The translations under genes were made by a program, and so were the position numbers. The notes below the pieces were generated by a model. The model saw only the letters and a program-made list of their open reading frames with translations, searched no databases and was not told the origin of the DNA. Shown piece by piece: positions 1 through 6,875 of a DNA stretch of 10,427 nt (positions are counted from its first letter, which is position 1; each line of letters begins with the position of its first letter). Origin of the DNA: Candidatus Babeliales bacterium (GTDB lineage: Bacteria > Babelota > Babeliae > Babelales > JANWKD01); assembly GCA_025451595.1 (NCBI GenBank), contig JANWKD010000007.1, positions 1-10,427 on the forward strand, read 5' to 3'.

Positions 1-549
1 AATGGTTTCAAATGGCAGATCTAATAAAAATTGTTTCAAAATCGAAGTTTTTTTATCGAACGTGAAAAAAACTTTTATTGATACGCCGTTATCTTGCGGT
101 ATGGTTTGTATGGTAAAAAAGTTCCATTGATTATTGTCATCACGCCAGATATGTCTTTCCGGTTGATAGGTATATGCTGAATCATATTCATAGGGTGGTG
201 AGCTAAAGCTCATTAACTTCTTTTTGCTTAATCGAGGATTAAATGCATTAAGATCACTCAAAACATATTTGAACTCTTCATCATGCTTAGTAATGAAATA
301 ATCGCTTGCGCTGTGGTACAGAAATTTGCGTAAAAAATCGGAATTATACGTTGCTAATAAATTGTTATATTCTTTTTGTTTATACCCAAGGCATTTTTTT
401 TGCAATTGCCTAAATGATTGCTCATTTGCAAGGCGATCATCAATTTTAACAATTTGATGTTGACCCATCGCAATAGAAAATGCAGTAATCGAAAGTAAGA
501 AAAGTGTATTAAAAATTTGTATAAAATTCGAATGAGAGTTCATATTCAT
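1..549 (-). CDS. Secreted hypothetical protein, 3' end outside window
   Basis: An uninterrupted minus-strand frame of 183 codons runs off the left edge, so the C-terminus is missing. The protein starts MNMNSHSNF, followed by a hydrophobic stretch (about residues 10-27: IQIFNTLFLLSITAFSIA) and then MGQH. This looks like a Sec signal peptide cleaved near Ala27/Met28. The mature part is polar and rich in Tyr, Phe, Asn and Lys, for example SSPPYEYDSAYTYQPERHIW, with no motif I recognise. I chose the ATG at 549 over the ATG at 543 because AAGG lies 8 nt upstream of it. A weak promoter is listed separately. I infer a secreted or periplasmic protein. The function is unknown. Confidence 0.75.
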   Translation of the reverse strand, partial: MNMNSHSNFIQIFNTLFLLSITAFSIAMGQHQIVKIDDRLANEQSFRQLQKKCLGYKQKEYNNLLATYNSDFLRKFLYHSASDYFITKHDEEFKYVLSDLNAFNPRLSKKKLMSFSSPPYEYDSAYTYQPERHIWRDDNNQWNFFTIQTIPQDNGVSIKVFFTFDKKTSILKQFLLDLPFETI

Positions 550-572
550 TGGTTAAACCTTATCTCTTAAAT

Positions 573-601
573 ATACTAAAATAAAATTTGAATTGGTTCA
601 A
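573..601 (-). promoter_or_regulatory. Possible sigma70-like promoter of the left-edge gene
   Basis: On the minus strand, TTGAAC (596-601) and TAGTAT (573-578) are separated by 17 bp, each matching consensus at 4 of 6 positions. The overlapping TATATT (570-575) is a better -10 but has a 20-bp spacer. It lies 24 nt upstream of the ATG at 549. In such AT-rich DNA this is only suggestive. The same TAGTAT box occurs upstream of the three-repeat protein gene. Confidence 0.35.
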
Positions 602-747
602 CCCTGAATCTGCTTTTCAGCAACGGAGCTTTGTATGCTTTTGGTCTTTTTTTGCTGTTCATCCATCGCAAAAAACTGTTGTACAGATAGCGTAAGCAAT
701 AAAGTTATATAAAATTCATAAAGATAGTACTTTGAAAAAGATTTTTC
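598..747 (-). pseudogene. Remnant of a secreted small protein (signal peptide without start codon)
   Basis: A minus-strand frame of 49 codons lies between the stop at 748-750 and the TGA at 598-600. It reads EKSFSKYYLYEF, then ITLLLTLSVQQFFA, then MDEQQKKTKS. This has the layout of a signal peptide: basic N-terminus, hydrophobic core, Ala before Met-Asp. It resembles the other signal peptides in this window. There is no ATG or GTG at the beginning; GAA sits where ATG would be expected. The only in-frame alternative is an internal TTG that would cut off the basic N-region. I infer the 5' stub of a decayed or truncated secreted-protein gene. A functional short peptide with a non-standard start cannot be excluded. 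Confidence 0.4.
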
Positions 748-1009
748 TTAGTTTTATTTAATAAAAACTAAATCGACTTTTGATAAACTAATTTATGGTG
801 AATGGAAAATAATTTAAATAACGCCATGGGAGCCATAGCAAAGCAAGGGGAAAAAACACTAGCAATTAGAAAGATATTCAGATAATAATTCATACGATAC
901 TCCTGGGCCAAAAGCTTGTAAATAGTGTTAATTTTTTCGACTATTCTGTCAAATGAGTGACTAGGAGTATCAATTAATTTATGCAGCTAAGTTAAGTATT
1001 AAGTACGAT
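748..1009. other. Noncoding spacer with weak inverted repeats
   Basis: With the remnant at 598-747, this makes up a 460-base stretch between two minus-strand genes. I see no convincing ORF here. There is a 9-bp inverted repeat, GATACTCCT (896-904) and AGGAGTATC (963-971). Nested inside it is a 6-bp pair, AATAGT (921-926) and ACTATT (940-945). It lies in the 3' region of the three-repeat gene, so it could form a folded 3' UTR. No terminator-type U-run follows it. Confidence 0.4.
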
Positions 1010-2032
1010 TTATTTATTTTGGCTTCTTTTTTCATGATATTCATTCCTAATATTCACTATATTAATTGGCTGTAGCTGCCATTTTTGCGTAAACGCATCA
1101 AGCGTTTGTTGTGCAAATTCTTCACTTTTTCGGTAACTTTTAAATAGATTTCTAAGATCCTGTTCTAATTCTTTATTTCCGTGGCTCAATAATGTAAAAT
1201 CTGTTCTCATTAAAGCCATTTCAAGAACAAATATGGTTTCAATATCATCTTTAATTTCACGAGTGATTTTATTTTTCGTCGCTTGATCTAATACAATTGG
1301 ATTTTTCTGGTTTAATTGCGCCTGAAATTGAGCAGCGACATCTTTCATATTTATTTGTTCTAAATGCCATTTTCTGGTTAGATTAGTCAGTTGTTGTTGT
1401 GCAATATCAATTCCTTTTTGAAAACTATCATAAAGACGAATAAAATCATATTCTAATTCTTTATTTCCCTGGCTTAATGCTGAAACATTTTTACCTAATA
1501 TTGCCATTTCATAGACTAACATGCTTGCAATATCGTTTTTCAATTCATCAATAATTTTATTTTTTGCTGCAGGAGATAGCTTATTGAATGGATCTGATTC
1601 TTTGCGATAGTGGGTAATAATATCTTCCAGCACTAATGGTTCTAAATGCCATTTTTTGGTAAATTTATCAAGTTGCTTTTGTACCTCTAATCTATTTTTA
1701 TTAAAATGTGCATATAAATAAAGAATATCTTTTTCTGCGGACTTATTGATATCTGGCACTAATGAAAAAAAGTCAGGCTTAATATGATATTCAAAATAGT
1801 TGATAATATCGGCTTTAATTTGATTTACAATATTAGCTTTTTGAATCAATGATAACTGCGCTTGCGCCATAAATTTTTTAAACTTATTAATTTTTTGAGA
1901 ATCATGATCAAAGCTTTTTGATAAAACTGCACAGCTTTCAGATAATTTTTTTAATTCATTTTCAAATTGCGAATTTTGGCACAGGATGGTTGAATAAATA
2001 AAAAATATTAAAATAGAAAAATTAATTTTCAT
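1010..2032 (-). CDS. Secreted protein of three ~95-residue helical repeats
   Basis: The 340-residue product starts with a signal-peptide-like segment (MKINFSILIFFIYSTILCQN). Cys18 is not in a canonical lipobox. The rest consists of three degenerate repeats at about residues 64-138, 155-232 and 251-328. They are anchored by KWHLEP (127-132), KWHLEQ (221-226) and KWQLQP (317-322). They also share [AT]xKNKIxxExKxDI and GNKELExD, the latter in repeats 2 and 3. Composition is helical and charged, with no Cys after the N-terminus and no catalytic motif. I do not recognise the family. The ATG at 2032 is supported by AAAGG 6 nt upstream. It lies 59 nt after the exporter gene but has a candidate promoter of its own. 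A decayed relative of its last repeat lies on the far side of the lasso operon (6876-7010). A role in lasso immunity cannot be judged. Confidence 0.85.
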   Translation of the reverse strand: MKINFSILIFFIYSTILCQNSQFENELKKLSESCAVLSKSFDHDSQKINKFKKFMAQAQLSLIQKANIVNQIKADIINYFEYHIKPDFFSLVPDINKSAEKDILYLYAHFNKNRLEVQKQLDKFTKKWHLEPLVLEDIITHYRKESDPFNKLSPAAKNKIIDELKNDIASMLVYEMAILGKNVSALSQGNKELEYDFIRLYDSFQKGIDIAQQQLTNLTRKWHLEQINMKDVAAQFQAQLNQKNPIVLDQATKNKITREIKDDIETIFVLEMALMRTDFTLLSHGNKELEQDLRNLFKSYRKSEEFAQQTLDAFTQKWQLQPINIVNIRNEYHEKRSQNK

Positions 2033-2065
2033 TAGCCACCTTTCTTAGCATAAGTTAATAAACGT

Positions 2066-2095
2066 ATACTAGAAAAATGCTTTGATAGTTTTCAA
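2066..2095 (-). promoter_or_regulatory. Candidate promoter of the three-repeat secreted protein
   Basis: On the minus strand, TTGAAA (2090-2095, 5 of 6 to consensus) and TAGTAT (2066-2071, 4 of 6) are 18 bp apart. They lie about 35 nt upstream of the ATG at 2032. The -35 overlaps the stop codon of the exporter gene. This suggests the three-repeat gene can be transcribed independently of the lasso operon. Confidence 0.45.
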
Positions 2096-3918
2096 TAGTT
2101 AAAGAAATTATTAAAATCCGCACGCATTGATGAGCCTGATGCTTGATTATATTGTTCATGTTGTTGATACCACAACTGCGCGTATAAACCATTTTTATAC
2201 AATAATTCTGAATGAGTACCCGTTTCTACGATTACACCTTTATTAAGCACCATAATGGTATCAGCTTTGGTGATCGTTGAAAGACGATGCGCAATAATAA
2301 TTGTTGTAGCGCCACAGGAAATTTCTTCTAAATTTTTCTGTATTTCACGTTCGCTGTTGCTATCAAGCGAAGAAGTTGCTTCATCAAAAATAAAAATAAA
2401 GGGCTTTTTGAGTACAGTTCGTGCTATTGCTACACGCTGCTTTTCACCTCCCGATAATTTTAAACCCCGTTCTCCAACGATTGTATCCAAACCTTCCGGC
2501 AACGAATCAATGAATGAATTTAAATGGGCAAGTTTTATGGCAATTTCTAATTCTTTGTGTGTTGCACAAGGATTGCCATACGTAATATTGTGATACAGCG
2601 TGTCATTAAAGAGCGCCACGTCTTGTGGTACGATACCGATAGCATTATGTAAAGACTGTTGCGTTACATTGCGTATATCATGGCCATTAATAGTAATACT
2701 TCCGTGTTGAACATCATAGAAACGAAACAACAAACGTGCAATGGAAGATTTGCCTGCACCACTTGGACCAACAATTGCCAATGTTTTGCCTGCGGGAATG
2801 GTAAATGATATGCCGTTCAGAATAGGCCGTTCCGCTTGATAGCCAAAATGAACATTATGAAAAACAATCTCGGCATTATCGGAAGGTAATGATATTGCGT
2901 GCGCAGAATCGGTAATTTCTGGTTTAATACTCAAGATGTTCAAGATTGCTTGCATATCTTGAATACCTTTTCTTAATTGATGCATTATGTAGCCAAAGTG
3001 ATTGAGCGGTGTCACAAATTGGAGTATATAGCCATTAATGAGCACAAAATCACCGACGTTCATGATGCCATCATATACGCCTTTGCCTGTTATTGTCGTT
3101 AAATAAATGAGGCCTAAACCAATGATTATTACTTGGAATATTTGTATTTGAGCATTCAAAACAAAGTAGCGTGTCGCGCTATCTTCTCGTTGCTTTAATA
3201 GGCAATCGACTTTTTGGTATTCATATTTTTCATTATTAAAATATTTGACCGTTTCAACGTTTAACAGACTATCAACTACGCGAGCAGTTGCGGCTGCACG
3301 ATTCTGATTATGCATTTCAAGTGTAATGAGTGCTTTATTGGTGGCCATAAAACTAAATGAGAGATAAGAGCCCACTATGATACATAACGCAATGCCATAT
3401 AAAGGTCCATATAAATAACTGATAAATGCTATAACTACTACAATTTCAACGAGCACTGGTAGTAAAAATGAAATAAGACTCCAAAAAATTTGATCTAACC
3501 CCATTTGCGCTCGGTTGATGTAGCTGGTGAGAGCACCAGTATATCGATCAAGATGAAAACGCATAGAAAGCGACAAAAGGTGTTCAACAATAGTTATACT
3601 GAGTTTGCGCATACCGCGTTCAAGCACGCGATAAATTACTAAAGATCGCAGTTGTGTAACAACTTGGCTTATGGTCCATATGAGTCCATAGCCAATTAAG
3701 ATACAAATCATAAAAAATGGTGAATTATTTTTGGACAAATAAAATGTATTTACAATATTTTTAAACAGCACAGGAATTGTTACATTTAACGCAATTGCAA
3801 CGAAAGTGAGGAAAATGGATATAATAATGCGCATACGCAAATGCCAATCGCGCATCCAAATGTAAGGCAATAATTGTATGATTATTTTAATGCAAGGTAT
3901 TCTGTTCGGTGCTGACAT
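2092..3918 (-). CDS. ABC exporter (fused TMD-NBD), probable lasso-peptide exporter D
   Basis: This 608-residue half-transporter has about six membrane segments within residues 30-305 and a C-terminal ATPase. Visible motifs are Walker A GPSGAGKSS (384-392), Q-loop PQD (431-433), signature LSGGE (488-492), Walker B IFIFDE (508-513) and the H-loop in IIAHRLSTI. It has no N-terminal C39 peptidase, which fits a partner of a cluster with its own leader protease. Its position directly after the precursor gene matches the D (export/self-immunity) gene of lasso clusters. The segment VETVKYFNNEKYE (221-233) recalls the Atm1/HMT-type subfamily, so it may be a recruited exporter of that type. Substrate is inferred from context only. 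The ATG at 3918 lies just past a strong terminator, so expression needs readthrough or an unseen promoter. Confidence 0.9.
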   Translation of the reverse strand: MSAPNRIPCIKIIIQLLPYIWMRDWHLRMRIIISIFLTFVAIALNVTIPVLFKNIVNTFYLSKNNSPFFMICILIGYGLIWTISQVVTQLRSLVIYRVLERGMRKLSITIVEHLLSLSMRFHLDRYTGALTSYINRAQMGLDQIFWSLISFLLPVLVEIVVVIAFISYLYGPLYGIALCIIVGSYLSFSFMATNKALITLEMHNQNRAAATARVVDSLLNVETVKYFNNEKYEYQKVDCLLKQREDSATRYFVLNAQIQIFQVIIIGLGLIYLTTITGKGVYDGIMNVGDFVLINGYILQFVTPLNHFGYIMHQLRKGIQDMQAILNILSIKPEITDSAHAISLPSDNAEIVFHNVHFGYQAERPILNGISFTIPAGKTLAIVGPSGAGKSSIARLLFRFYDVQHGSITINGHDIRNVTQQSLHNAIGIVPQDVALFNDTLYHNITYGNPCATHKELEIAIKLAHLNSFIDSLPEGLDTIVGERGLKLSGGEKQRVAIARTVLKKPFIFIFDEATSSLDSNSEREIQKNLEEISCGATTIIIAHRLSTITKADTIMVLNKGVIVETGTHSELLYKNGLYAQLWYQQHEQYNQASGSSMRADFNNFFNY

Positions 3919-3931
3919 TCAATTTACTCAG

Positions 3932-3968
3932 AAAAAAACGAGTGGTAAATATGAAATATTTACCACTC
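3932..3968 (-). terminator. Intrinsic terminator/attenuator between precursor and exporter genes
   Basis: A perfect 13-bp stem, GAGTGGTAAATAT (3940-3952) paired with ATATTTACCACTC (3956-3968), encloses a 3-nt loop. In the minus-strand RNA it is followed directly by GTTTTTTTC (3931-3939). This is a textbook rho-independent terminator. It lies 23 nt after the precursor stop codon and about 13 nt before the exporter start codon. Its likely effect is to end most transcripts after the precursor gene and protect that mRNA 3' end, while partial readthrough supplies the exporter. Confidence 0.9.
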
Positions 3969-3991
3969 ACTCACTAAAAAATTCCGATATT

Positions 3992-4147
3992 TTAGATGTC
4001 TAAGCCAAATGAACGATTTCCAGTTTCGTAAGCAGTACCCCATCCACCCAACGTAAGTTCAGTTACGACACCAAGTTCAATGATAGTATCTTTAATATTT
4101 TTTACATTATTTTTTTCATTTTCAGCAATAATGATAGTATTTTTCAT
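3992..4147 (-). CDS. Lasso peptide precursor (A), 33-residue leader plus 18-residue core
   Basis: The 51-residue product begins MKNTIIIAENEKNN. Its leader ends ELGVVTELTL and is followed by the core GGWGTAYETGNRSFGLDI. What identifies it: a leader end of the form LGxxxxxTxG, Thr at -2 of the predicted cleavage site, Gly at core position 1, an acidic residue (Glu) at position 8, and an adjacent cyclase and B protein. The core is encoded at 3995-4048. The predicted ring joins the Gly1 amine to the Glu8 side chain. Residues 9-18 form the threaded tail, with Arg12 or Phe14 as possible steric locks. There is no Cys, so it is a class II lasso. I chose the ATG at 4147 because AAAGGA lies 6 nt upstream. 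An ATG at 4183 in the same frame would add 12 residues and overlap the cyclase gene. I do not recognise this core from any known lasso peptide. Confidence 0.9.
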   Translation of the reverse strand: MKNTIIIAENEKNNVKNIKDTIIELGVVTELTLGGWGTAYETGNRSFGLDI

Positions 4148-4170
4148 TATTTTTCCTTTAAAATTAAGAG

Positions 4171-5955
4171 TTATAATTTCCATTGATTAAGCCACATTTG
4201 TGCTGTTAATAAATGAGTAATTGACCAAAGGTTATCTGCTTTTCCGTGACGAATTTTCAGCATTTGTTCCTGAAGCCACTTTTTGTTTACCAGGCCATCA
4301 CGAACAAGCCGTCCTTGCAATAATGTATCGTGTATTTTTGCAGCATTATGAGCATATAATTTTATCACGGAACTCGTTGTTTCTCCTTTTCTGTTACGCC
4401 ATAAGGCTTTTGGTTGTTTTATACGACTAATTGCTTTCCGCAAGAATATGCGATCATAACCATTACGAAATGATTGATAAGTAGGAATTCGTAATCCGAG
4501 CTCTACCAATGGCTGTGAAAGTAATGGATGAGTCATAGTAACATCAAAAATTCTCTGATTACGATCTGCATAGGCCGCTGCATGGAATAGCGACTCAATC
4601 TGTTTAATTTTTGCAGGATAGAATCGCTTAAGCTTTTTAATGAGATAAAATTCTTGTTCTTTGTATGATTGGGCAAATGACGGATCAAGAAATGATGTAT
4701 TAAGTATTATTTTCTTTTTTGTATTACAATAATAATGAGCAATAGATGCAATCATAGTACGCATAAGTATCCACAAGGGCATTCGATTAATATTTCTCAA
4801 TTCATTCATTAGCTTTGTAATATCTCCAAAACCATTGTCCAACCAATAATCAGCAAGCGAGTCAATAGGAAGCGGTGCTACAAATACATGATCTCCACCT
4901 TGACCATTCATAATTTCAGAACAATTATACTGCGTGGCAAGATCAAACAATTGTTGGCTTGTATTATAATATATAAGAAAAGTATTTGGTTTATTTGGTC
5001 GCCAGGATGGCGGCAAAGGATCAAGTAGCTGAGAATTTTGCCAATCAATAAAATGAAGCGGCACATTGCACAAATCTGCCACTTCTTGTGCGTACTCCTT
5101 TTCATTGGCACTGGCAACTTTGCTATCAAAATAATTTACTCCAATAATGGTATTGGATTCAGGAAATATATCGCGCAAAAGAATGAGAAGCGATGACGAA
5201 TCGAGGCCGCCAGATAGTTCAAGGCAAATTCCGCTACTTTCGCGTGTCCATGCTTTAAGTGATGATTTTAAGGTATGTCGTAATTCTTCCTGGAATGCCT
5301 CTTCATCATTAATGAATGAGCCTTTAAGCGCCGATACGTCCCACAATATTTCATAATTATAATCTCCATTTGCTTGAACCGTAAGACCTTGCCCAGGCAA
5401 TAATTCTTGAATGCCAACAAAAGGGGTTCGGGAAGATGCAAAGTTTTTGTTAGTTACATACTCAGCAAAATAGTGCAAATTAATTGATGGTTTTTTCTGC
5501 ATTGCATCATACAGCAATGCTAAATCAGAAGAAAAAATGATGCCATTTTGATTGATAGTATAAAATAAGGTAGAAAGTCCTTGCGGATCGCGCATTAAGG
5601 TTAATACCTGCGTCTGGGGATTGTACAATGAACCAACATAGCGACCCCACCATTTTTTTAATAATAATGGAGGATTTTGTATGAGAGCATGCGTATCAGA
5701 TGACTTAAACGATGCAGGCAAATAATCATCACGATTAAACATTCTGCCAATAAAAACTCCGTGCTTATTACAAAGCGGCAAAATTTTATCAGTAACAGAG
5801 AGATCATCTTTTTTATGACCTGCATAGATAATGCCATTATGACACGTCATAGTATATAACGTATCTTCTATTGCAGTTGCATGCGCTATAGCACTCAGTC
5901 GTTTTGCGAGTGATGATTGTGTAATATTTCCAAATGCGCCCAATAAAAATGGCAT
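4171..5955 (-). CDS. Lasso cyclase (C), asparagine-synthetase-like macrolactam synthetase
   Basis: The 594-residue product has an N-terminal class-II amidotransferase-like half (about 1-200) and a C-terminal ATP-binding synthetase half. The PP-loop motif SGGLDSS lies at 248-254. GQGGDHVF (351-358) corresponds to the conserved GGD region of AsnB relatives. The N-terminus reads MPFLLGAFG and lacks the Cys2 nucleophile of true glutamine-dependent asparagine synthetases, as is usual for lasso cyclases. The family role is to adenylate the ring Asp/Glu side chain with ATP and let the core N-terminal amine attack it. The ATG at 5955 is 12 nt after the B stop codon, with AAAAGG 8 nt upstream overlapping that stop. 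The precursor gene follows after 23 nt. Tight spacing on both sides indicates one transcript. Confidence 0.92.
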   Translation of the reverse strand: MPFLLGAFGNITQSSLAKRLSAIAHATAIEDTLYTMTCHNGIIYAGHKKDDLSVTDKILPLCNKHGVFIGRMFNRDDYLPASFKSSDTHALIQNPPLLLKKWWGRYVGSLYNPQTQVLTLMRDPQGLSTLFYTINQNGIIFSSDLALLYDAMQKKPSINLHYFAEYVTNKNFASSRTPFVGIQELLPGQGLTVQANGDYNYEILWDVSALKGSFINDEEAFQEELRHTLKSSLKAWTRESSGICLELSGGLDSSSLLILLRDIFPESNTIIGVNYFDSKVASANEKEYAQEVADLCNVPLHFIDWQNSQLLDPLPPSWRPNKPNTFLIYYNTSQQLFDLATQYNCSEIMNGQGGDHVFVAPLPIDSLADYWLDNGFGDITKLMNELRNINRMPLWILMRTMIASIAHYYCNTKKKIILNTSFLDPSFAQSYKEQEFYLIKKLKRFYPAKIKQIESLFHAAAYADRNQRIFDVTMTHPLLSQPLVELGLRIPTYQSFRNGYDRIFLRKAISRIKQPKALWRNRKGETTSSVIKLYAHNAAKIHDTLLQGRLVRDGLVNKKWLQEQMLKIRHGKADNLWSITHLLTAQMWLNQWKL

Positions 5956-5967
5956 AGCATATACCTT

Positions 5968-6711
5968 TTATGAGTAGGGTTCTTTAAAAATAACGCTGAG
6001 TACCTCTGCGACCATTGGATCATCATGAATTACATTCTGCGCGCATTCAGCCCACGCATGCGCATAAAATGGATTGGTTTGCACGCCGATGACTAAATTG
6101 CAGCGCCAATTTCTTTTTAAGCCAAGTAATACAAAGGTCGCAGCCCATGCTAAACAATAGGTTTTTTTTGGATATAATATGGTTGCAGCGTCAACAGTAG
6201 CAGATAACTGTGCTATTTGCTCATTAGTTGGGGTAGACGCAGGATTATTTGGGGCGTTATTCTTTATCAAATGAATTAAACCTATAGTGCCATTTTTTTT
6301 CATCATTTTATGAACTTTGCTGAGCATCAAAAAAGCCTTAAAAATTTCAGCATACGATGTTTGGGAAAAAGGTTTCCAAGAAGTTTTAGTATCCCATCGA
6401 TATTCAATTAAGCCACCGCTTTTGATAGGTTTTGATAATTTTGTTGGTTGTAAGCCAGGTATAATTAACTTTTTCTCAATGAAATATAATATCCATTCCT
6501 GGTATTTATTATTTTCGAGTTCAGTATCTAAAAAATAGATGCCATCATCATGTCTTTTAAATGTATTCTCCAATATACATTGAAAATAATGTGCTGATTC
6601 ATTAATAAGACTCAAATATTTATTTGATTGACCATCAAGGATGATAATAGAATTATCGTAGCGTGCGGCATAAATATTTGGTGCTAATTGAAAGTGCGAA
6701 GTCAAATACAT
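5968..6711 (-). CDS. Lasso B protein: fused RRE leader-binding domain and leader peptidase
   Basis: The 247-residue product combines two domains. Residues about 1-88 look like a PqqD/RRE domain: FQLAPNIYAARYDNSIIILD, then GQSNKYLSLINESA. Residues about 115-247 match the transglutaminase-like lasso protease. Candidate catalytic residues are Cys186 in TYCLAWAATF, His218 in FYAHAWAE and Asp230 in VIHDD, with the family signature NLVIGV between them. The RRE binds the precursor leader, and the protease cuts after the leader's last residue to free the core for the cyclase. The fused form is typical of proteobacterial (McjB-like) clusters. Actinobacterial and Firmicute clusters usually split it into B1 and B2. 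It is the first gene of the operon, about 43 nt downstream of a predicted transcription start. The ATG at 6711 has only a weak AGG upstream. Confidence 0.9.
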   Translation of the reverse strand: MYLTSHFQLAPNIYAARYDNSIIILDGQSNKYLSLINESAHYFQCILENTFKRHDDGIYFLDTELENNKYQEWILYFIEKKLIIPGLQPTKLSKPIKSGGLIEYRWDTKTSWKPFSQTSYAEIFKAFLMLSKVHKMMKKNGTIGLIHLIKNNAPNNPASTPTNEQIAQLSATVDAATILYPKKTYCLAWAATFVLLGLKRNWRCNLVIGVQTNPFYAHAWAECAQNVIHDDPMVAEVLSVIFKEPYS

Positions 6712-6760
6712 TATTTAAAGAACCTAACATAATAGATGTATTTTTTTTATAATTGCAGAG

Positions 6761-6789
6761 ATTATACCTGAAAAAAGCATCTCGATCAA
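6761..6789 (-). promoter_or_regulatory. Predicted sigma70-like promoter of the lasso operon
   Basis: On the minus strand, TTGATC (6784-6789, 4 of 6) and a perfect TATAAT (6761-6766) are separated by exactly 17 bp. Transcription would start near 6754 and leave a leader of about 43 nt before the ATG at 6711. It is the best-matching promoter in the window and suggests substantial expression under the housekeeping sigma factor. No operator repeat is obvious around it. Confidence 0.65.
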
Positions 6790-6875
6790 TCTGTGTTCCA
6801 AATAAATTAATAGGCATGTTAAGGTTGTTTTTAAAAAAATATTTTGTAGAAAATTGTTACAAATTATTTTGTAGA

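Noticed and set aside
896..971. Nested inverted repeats as a structured RNA or terminator
   Set aside because: A 9-bp pair with a 58-base loop is expected by chance several times in 10 kb, and no U-run follows. It is kept only as a note in the spacer entry.
2255..2593. Plus-strand open frame inside the exporter gene
   Set aside because: It is antisense to the conserved ATPase motifs and its product has no family features. The same holds for other short antisense frames within the cyclase, B and ankyrin genes.
4148..4183. Longer version of the precursor starting at 4183 (63 residues)
   Set aside because: It would overlap the cyclase stop codon, has no good binding site, and the AAAGGA site points to the ATG at 4147.
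4171..5955. Housekeeping asparagine synthetase
   Set aside because: No Cys2 nucleophile, and it sits between a lasso B gene and a lasso precursor, so the cyclase reading fits better.
5968..6711. PqqD or stand-alone transglutaminase
   Set aside because: Both domains are in one protein with the lasso-protease Cys/His/Asp pattern and the lasso neighbours; no other PQQ genes are seen.
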